Below, piece by piece: positions 61,144-64,000 of a DNA stretch of 64,000 bases. The stretch is from Cyrtodaria siliqua. Its lineage: Eukaryota > Mollusca > Bivalvia > Adapedonta > Hiatellidae. The notes under the pieces were generated by a model. It made no database searches. It was not told the DNA's origin and was given only the letters and a program-made list of their open reading frames with translations. A program made the translations under genes and the position numbers. The stretch lies in contig JAWPHD010005066.1 in the NCBI GenBank assembly GCA_037043455.1, positions 62,001-126,000 on the forward strand. Reading direction: 5' to 3'. The number at the start of each line of letters is the position of its first letter. The first letter of the stretch is position 1.

Positions 61144-61870
61144 TTCTTCCTATAAACGTGAATATTTAGAGTACCGGAGTGAATAGAATCCAGCGTCGTG
61201 CAAACGCTGCAGACCCAAAGCGGTTTTGAGATTTTGCAATTCATGTCCTTGATTTCGTTTAGTGCCAGCTGGATCGTGCTGATTGGTCCTTGATAGTTAA
61301 CGCTAAACGAAACGGAGTTGTTGCTCGAAATGTTGTTTTGTAGCGAGTCATAGTCATAGTTCGCATCATCTTTTCAATTTGTGCCATTGGCTTGCCTTTT
61401 ATCTCGTAGAAGTTTTTTCGGCAAAGGTCGTTCGAAAGTAGTTGTCAAGTGAGCTACTCTGTTCTTAACGCAGGCCAGAGTGTCATAATCGTTCAAGTTG
61501 TAGATCGCCACAGAACCTGCATTCTCTAAATAGTCTCTACGTCTGTATGTCTAATACGTCTTAGCGAGTATCGACAGAAACATCAAGAACCCGTTTAGAT
61601 TTGGACAGATACGAAACGTACCGTTCGATCGACTGCATCGGAATCATTGCTGCTCTCATTTCATCAGGAACCGGTATTTCTATACAACCCAAACATTTTC
61701 CATCGCAAACGTAAGCGTTGTGGTCACGGATAAAAAACATAAGATCTTTCTCGCGCTCGAACAGAAATTACAAGGGGACGTGCTTTTCGATCTTAATACG
61801 TTAAAAAGAAACATTAGCATTGTACGGTGCAACAAATTTCCGTTTGCACATATTATCAAATTTTGAGAAC
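61110..61870 (-). pseudogene. Broken viral-type gene with Cys cluster
   Basis: Several open segments in changing frames. One at about 61590-61770 contains CDGKCLGC, a zinc-binding-like cluster. A later one at about 61110-61528 contains NLNDYDTLACVKNRVAH and ISTIQLALNEIKDMNCKI, interrupted by a stop. Composition matches the neighbouring viral frames. Not recognised. Confidence 0.4.
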
Positions 61871-61962
61871 GCTTTTCTCCTTTGAGACGATAAAATGCCT
61901 TTTGTTTATCAAAAGCGAATAATCCGTGTAAATGACTGTGGCGATGTGTTCAATCATTAATA

Positions 61963-62549
61963 TTAATTGTAGTTGACCACCAATATTATTGGATTTGTCG
62001 TCGCTTGTTTGACGAGCTGTTGGTTGTTTATCACGTTGATGGGATAAAAACACCGACTCGATATATTATCTCTTAAATACCTAACTTTCAACCACCAAAC
62101 TTCGCACACATTGTACTGGTTGTTTAGTCGAGAGTATTTGCTCAAGAAAATATTATATTTCCTAAGAATCAATTTCCTTGCTGTTTTCGCATGCTCATCG
62201 TACGACGGATTTGCGAAAAATATTAAGGCTGCTGGAAAAAAAAGTTTGAAGTAGTAGAAGTTTTCTGGAATAATAGCCTTCCAATTTGTCACTGGCAACT
62301 CAGAGAGACAACACCGATTAACGTTATCATACAACTTGCCATTTTTATTTGTGGAACAAACAAATGCATGAATGCGTTGCAAACGTTCAAATACTTCCTA
62401 TCACGATACCGATTAGCCACGAATTCTCCAAGCTCACAAGCGCTTAACGGTTGACAACGTTTCAATATTTGTCAGATGTTATGTGAGAAACAAAATTTCC
62501 ATTTTATGAATTTAGGCAAAACATCTAGAATTACTTCTTTCGAAATCAT
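61963..62549 (-). pseudogene. Broken viral-type gene, divergent partner
   Basis: ATG at 62547-62549 begins MISKEVILDVLPKFIKWKF, closed by a stop after about 28 codons. The 139-codon frame 61963-62382 carries on with CLSELPVTNWKAIIPENFYY and VCEVWWLKVRYLRDN. A frame change lies between them, near 62380-62470. The LPxFI-type opening recalls an F-box-like N-terminus, but this is weak. It is transcribed away from 62681. Confidence 0.45.
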
Positions 62550-62680
62550 TGTCCACTTGCGAAAACATTTATATGCTAATACCCAACCTTAAATACGTGA
62601 TATGACCTCTTCGTGCATTATTTTATTAATCCAGTATAAAACGATTGCCAGATAAGAGAAACTTCATAACAGCTAACACC
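62550..62680. promoter_or_regulatory. Candidate divergent promoter
   Basis: TATAAA at 62635-62640 lies 41-46 bases before the plus-strand ATG at 62681. On the minus strand, TATAAA at about 62568-62573 lies about 20-25 bases before the ATG at 62549. The layout, two TATA boxes facing outward in 131 bases, fits a compact DNA virus promoter. Confidence 0.5.
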
Positions 62681-63189
62681 ATGGAATCGAACAGTCTTCG
62701 AAAGAAACTTACTCGATATACACACATAACAATGGCGATAGGAAATTATACGACACGGGTAAACGGATCCAAGAACAGGGGAAAGTAATTTGGCGGAACC
62801 AAGCTTCGCGGGAAGAAATCATTCAGCAGTTGGCATTGCACGATCAGAAATTTCCACGATGGCTTTGGGTTGCTGATGGAAGCGACGCTTACTGTTGTGA
62901 GCCGTTGAAGAATCAAACGATTGGTGTACTCGAGAAAATAGTTCGACATCCCGATTGAATGTTCGAGTGAAAACGATATGTGCGACATACTGAAGATCTG
63001 AAACACCAAGAAAGGACTCCCAGTCCGGCGGTTATCAAAACCGTCATCGGTGGCAATTTCGCAGATCCAGACAGAGCGATACTTATCACCAGTGAAATCA
63101 AGATGCATATGAGGTATCTCTACAAAGATTGGGAGAGATATGAGTTCCAGGAAGCTGTACCAAAATCAGAATTACCGATGAGATTTTGA
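62681..63189 (+). pseudogene. Broken viral-type gene, function unknown
   Basis: ATG in good context (ACACCATGG) opens MESNSLRKKLTRYTHITMAI, stopped at about 62788. The end of the gene is the 69-codon frame to 63189, with SPAVIKTVIGGNFADPDRAI and [18 protein letters not shown]. At least two frame changes lie between. The reverse frames over the same stretch (up to 120 codons) are taken as shadows. Not recognised. Confidence 0.5.
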
Positions 63190-63293
63190 TTTGGAATTCT
63201 TCCGAAATCAGTGTCTGCGATTTCCATTAGTGCGAAAGTTTGTAAAAAAGTTTTGTTATGTTGAATTATAAATGTCCAGAATCTAGTATTTTT

Positions 63294-63767
<474 letters not shown>

Positions 63768-63779
63768 TAGATAAATAGT

Positions 63780-64000
63780 AAAATGTTCACTGAGGATTAT
63801 TCCTCCGATGTTTATAAGTATACATGGTCGACGTGTCAGCGAGTCAACCATACGTCGCCGCTTTCGAGAACGTGGCCTCCATAGCCATACCGCTTACCCG
63901 AACGCCGTAGAAATCGTGTTGTTTGGTGTCGTCAACATTCACGATGGACACAACATCAATGGCAGAGTGTTCTGTTTACAGACGAATCTCATTTCTGCTT
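63780..64000 (+). pseudogene. Tc1/mariner-type transposase, partial
   Basis: [19 protein letters not shown] (63838-63900) matches the DNA-binding linker of Tc1 transposases (the RGL-x-x-x-x-x-Y-P/R pattern). After a frame change near 63905, VVWCRQHSRWTQHQWQSVLF and TDESHFC (63918-63999) match the block around the first catalytic aspartate of the DDE/D triad; GACGAATCT encodes DES at 63981-63989. The element runs off the right edge. Confidence 0.8.

Noticed and set aside
62746..63108. Minus-strand ORF of 120 codons
   Set aside because: The plus strand shows a TATA box, a good ATG context and a more protein-like terminal frame, so I take the minus frame as a shadow; not certain.

Overview
The window looks like repeat-dominated nuclear DNA of an AT-rich marine invertebrate, most likely a bivalve mollusc. 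That is an inference from three things: several families of tRNA-headed SINEs whose 3' ends resemble mollusc repeats, dense long-unit satellites, and a decayed herpesvirus-like insertion of the kind whose exogenous relatives (Malacoherpesviridae) infect molluscs. I see no intact host protein-coding gene, no rRNA, no convincing functional tRNA and no CRISPR array. Nearly all open frames are retroelement fragments, viral remnants, or frames that happen to run through tandem repeats.

Layout. 0-9 kb: a Penelope-like reverse transcriptase tail at the left edge, a 30-bp tandem array split by a foldback made of two SINE tails, a SINE split by a LINE, a second LINE tail, and more SINEs. 9-17 kb: inverted-repeat elements, a 0.8-kb sequence present twice in opposite orientation, and a long composite element with about 155- and 160-bp internal repeats. 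17-22 kb: three minus-strand copies of a Penelope-like element end, separated by 25-bp and 29-bp arrays. 22-29 kb: a 165-bp repeat, a GATGGTAAGATGC satellite, nested TTAA-flanked MITEs, and a 2-kb array of 25-bp units. 29-36 kb: a plus-strand LINE interrupted by a minus-strand L1/Tx1-like LINE, part of which is duplicated in tandem together with satellite. 36-49.4 kb: a 57-bp array, then a very large 41-bp satellite in two opposite-facing arms around a 0.33-kb spacer. 51-53.5 kb: a 44-bp array open in all minus-strand frames. 56.2-57 kb: a 23-bp array.

The most interesting part is about 57.1-63.2 kb. Gene remnants are tightly packed there on both strands. One minus-strand block carries herpesvirus-type large terminase signatures (ATPase Walker B, motif III and nuclease motifs) spread over shifted frames. 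Next to it is a Bcl-2-like frame with clear BH1 and BH2 motifs, convergent with a viral-type ORF and only 6 bases from it. At the other end, two genes diverge from a short intergenic region with a TATA box on each side. I read this as an endogenous, inactivated herpesvirus-like fragment that may include a captured Bcl-2 homologue. The window ends in long CAGA, CATA and CCATA microsatellites and the first part of a Tc1/mariner-type transposase.
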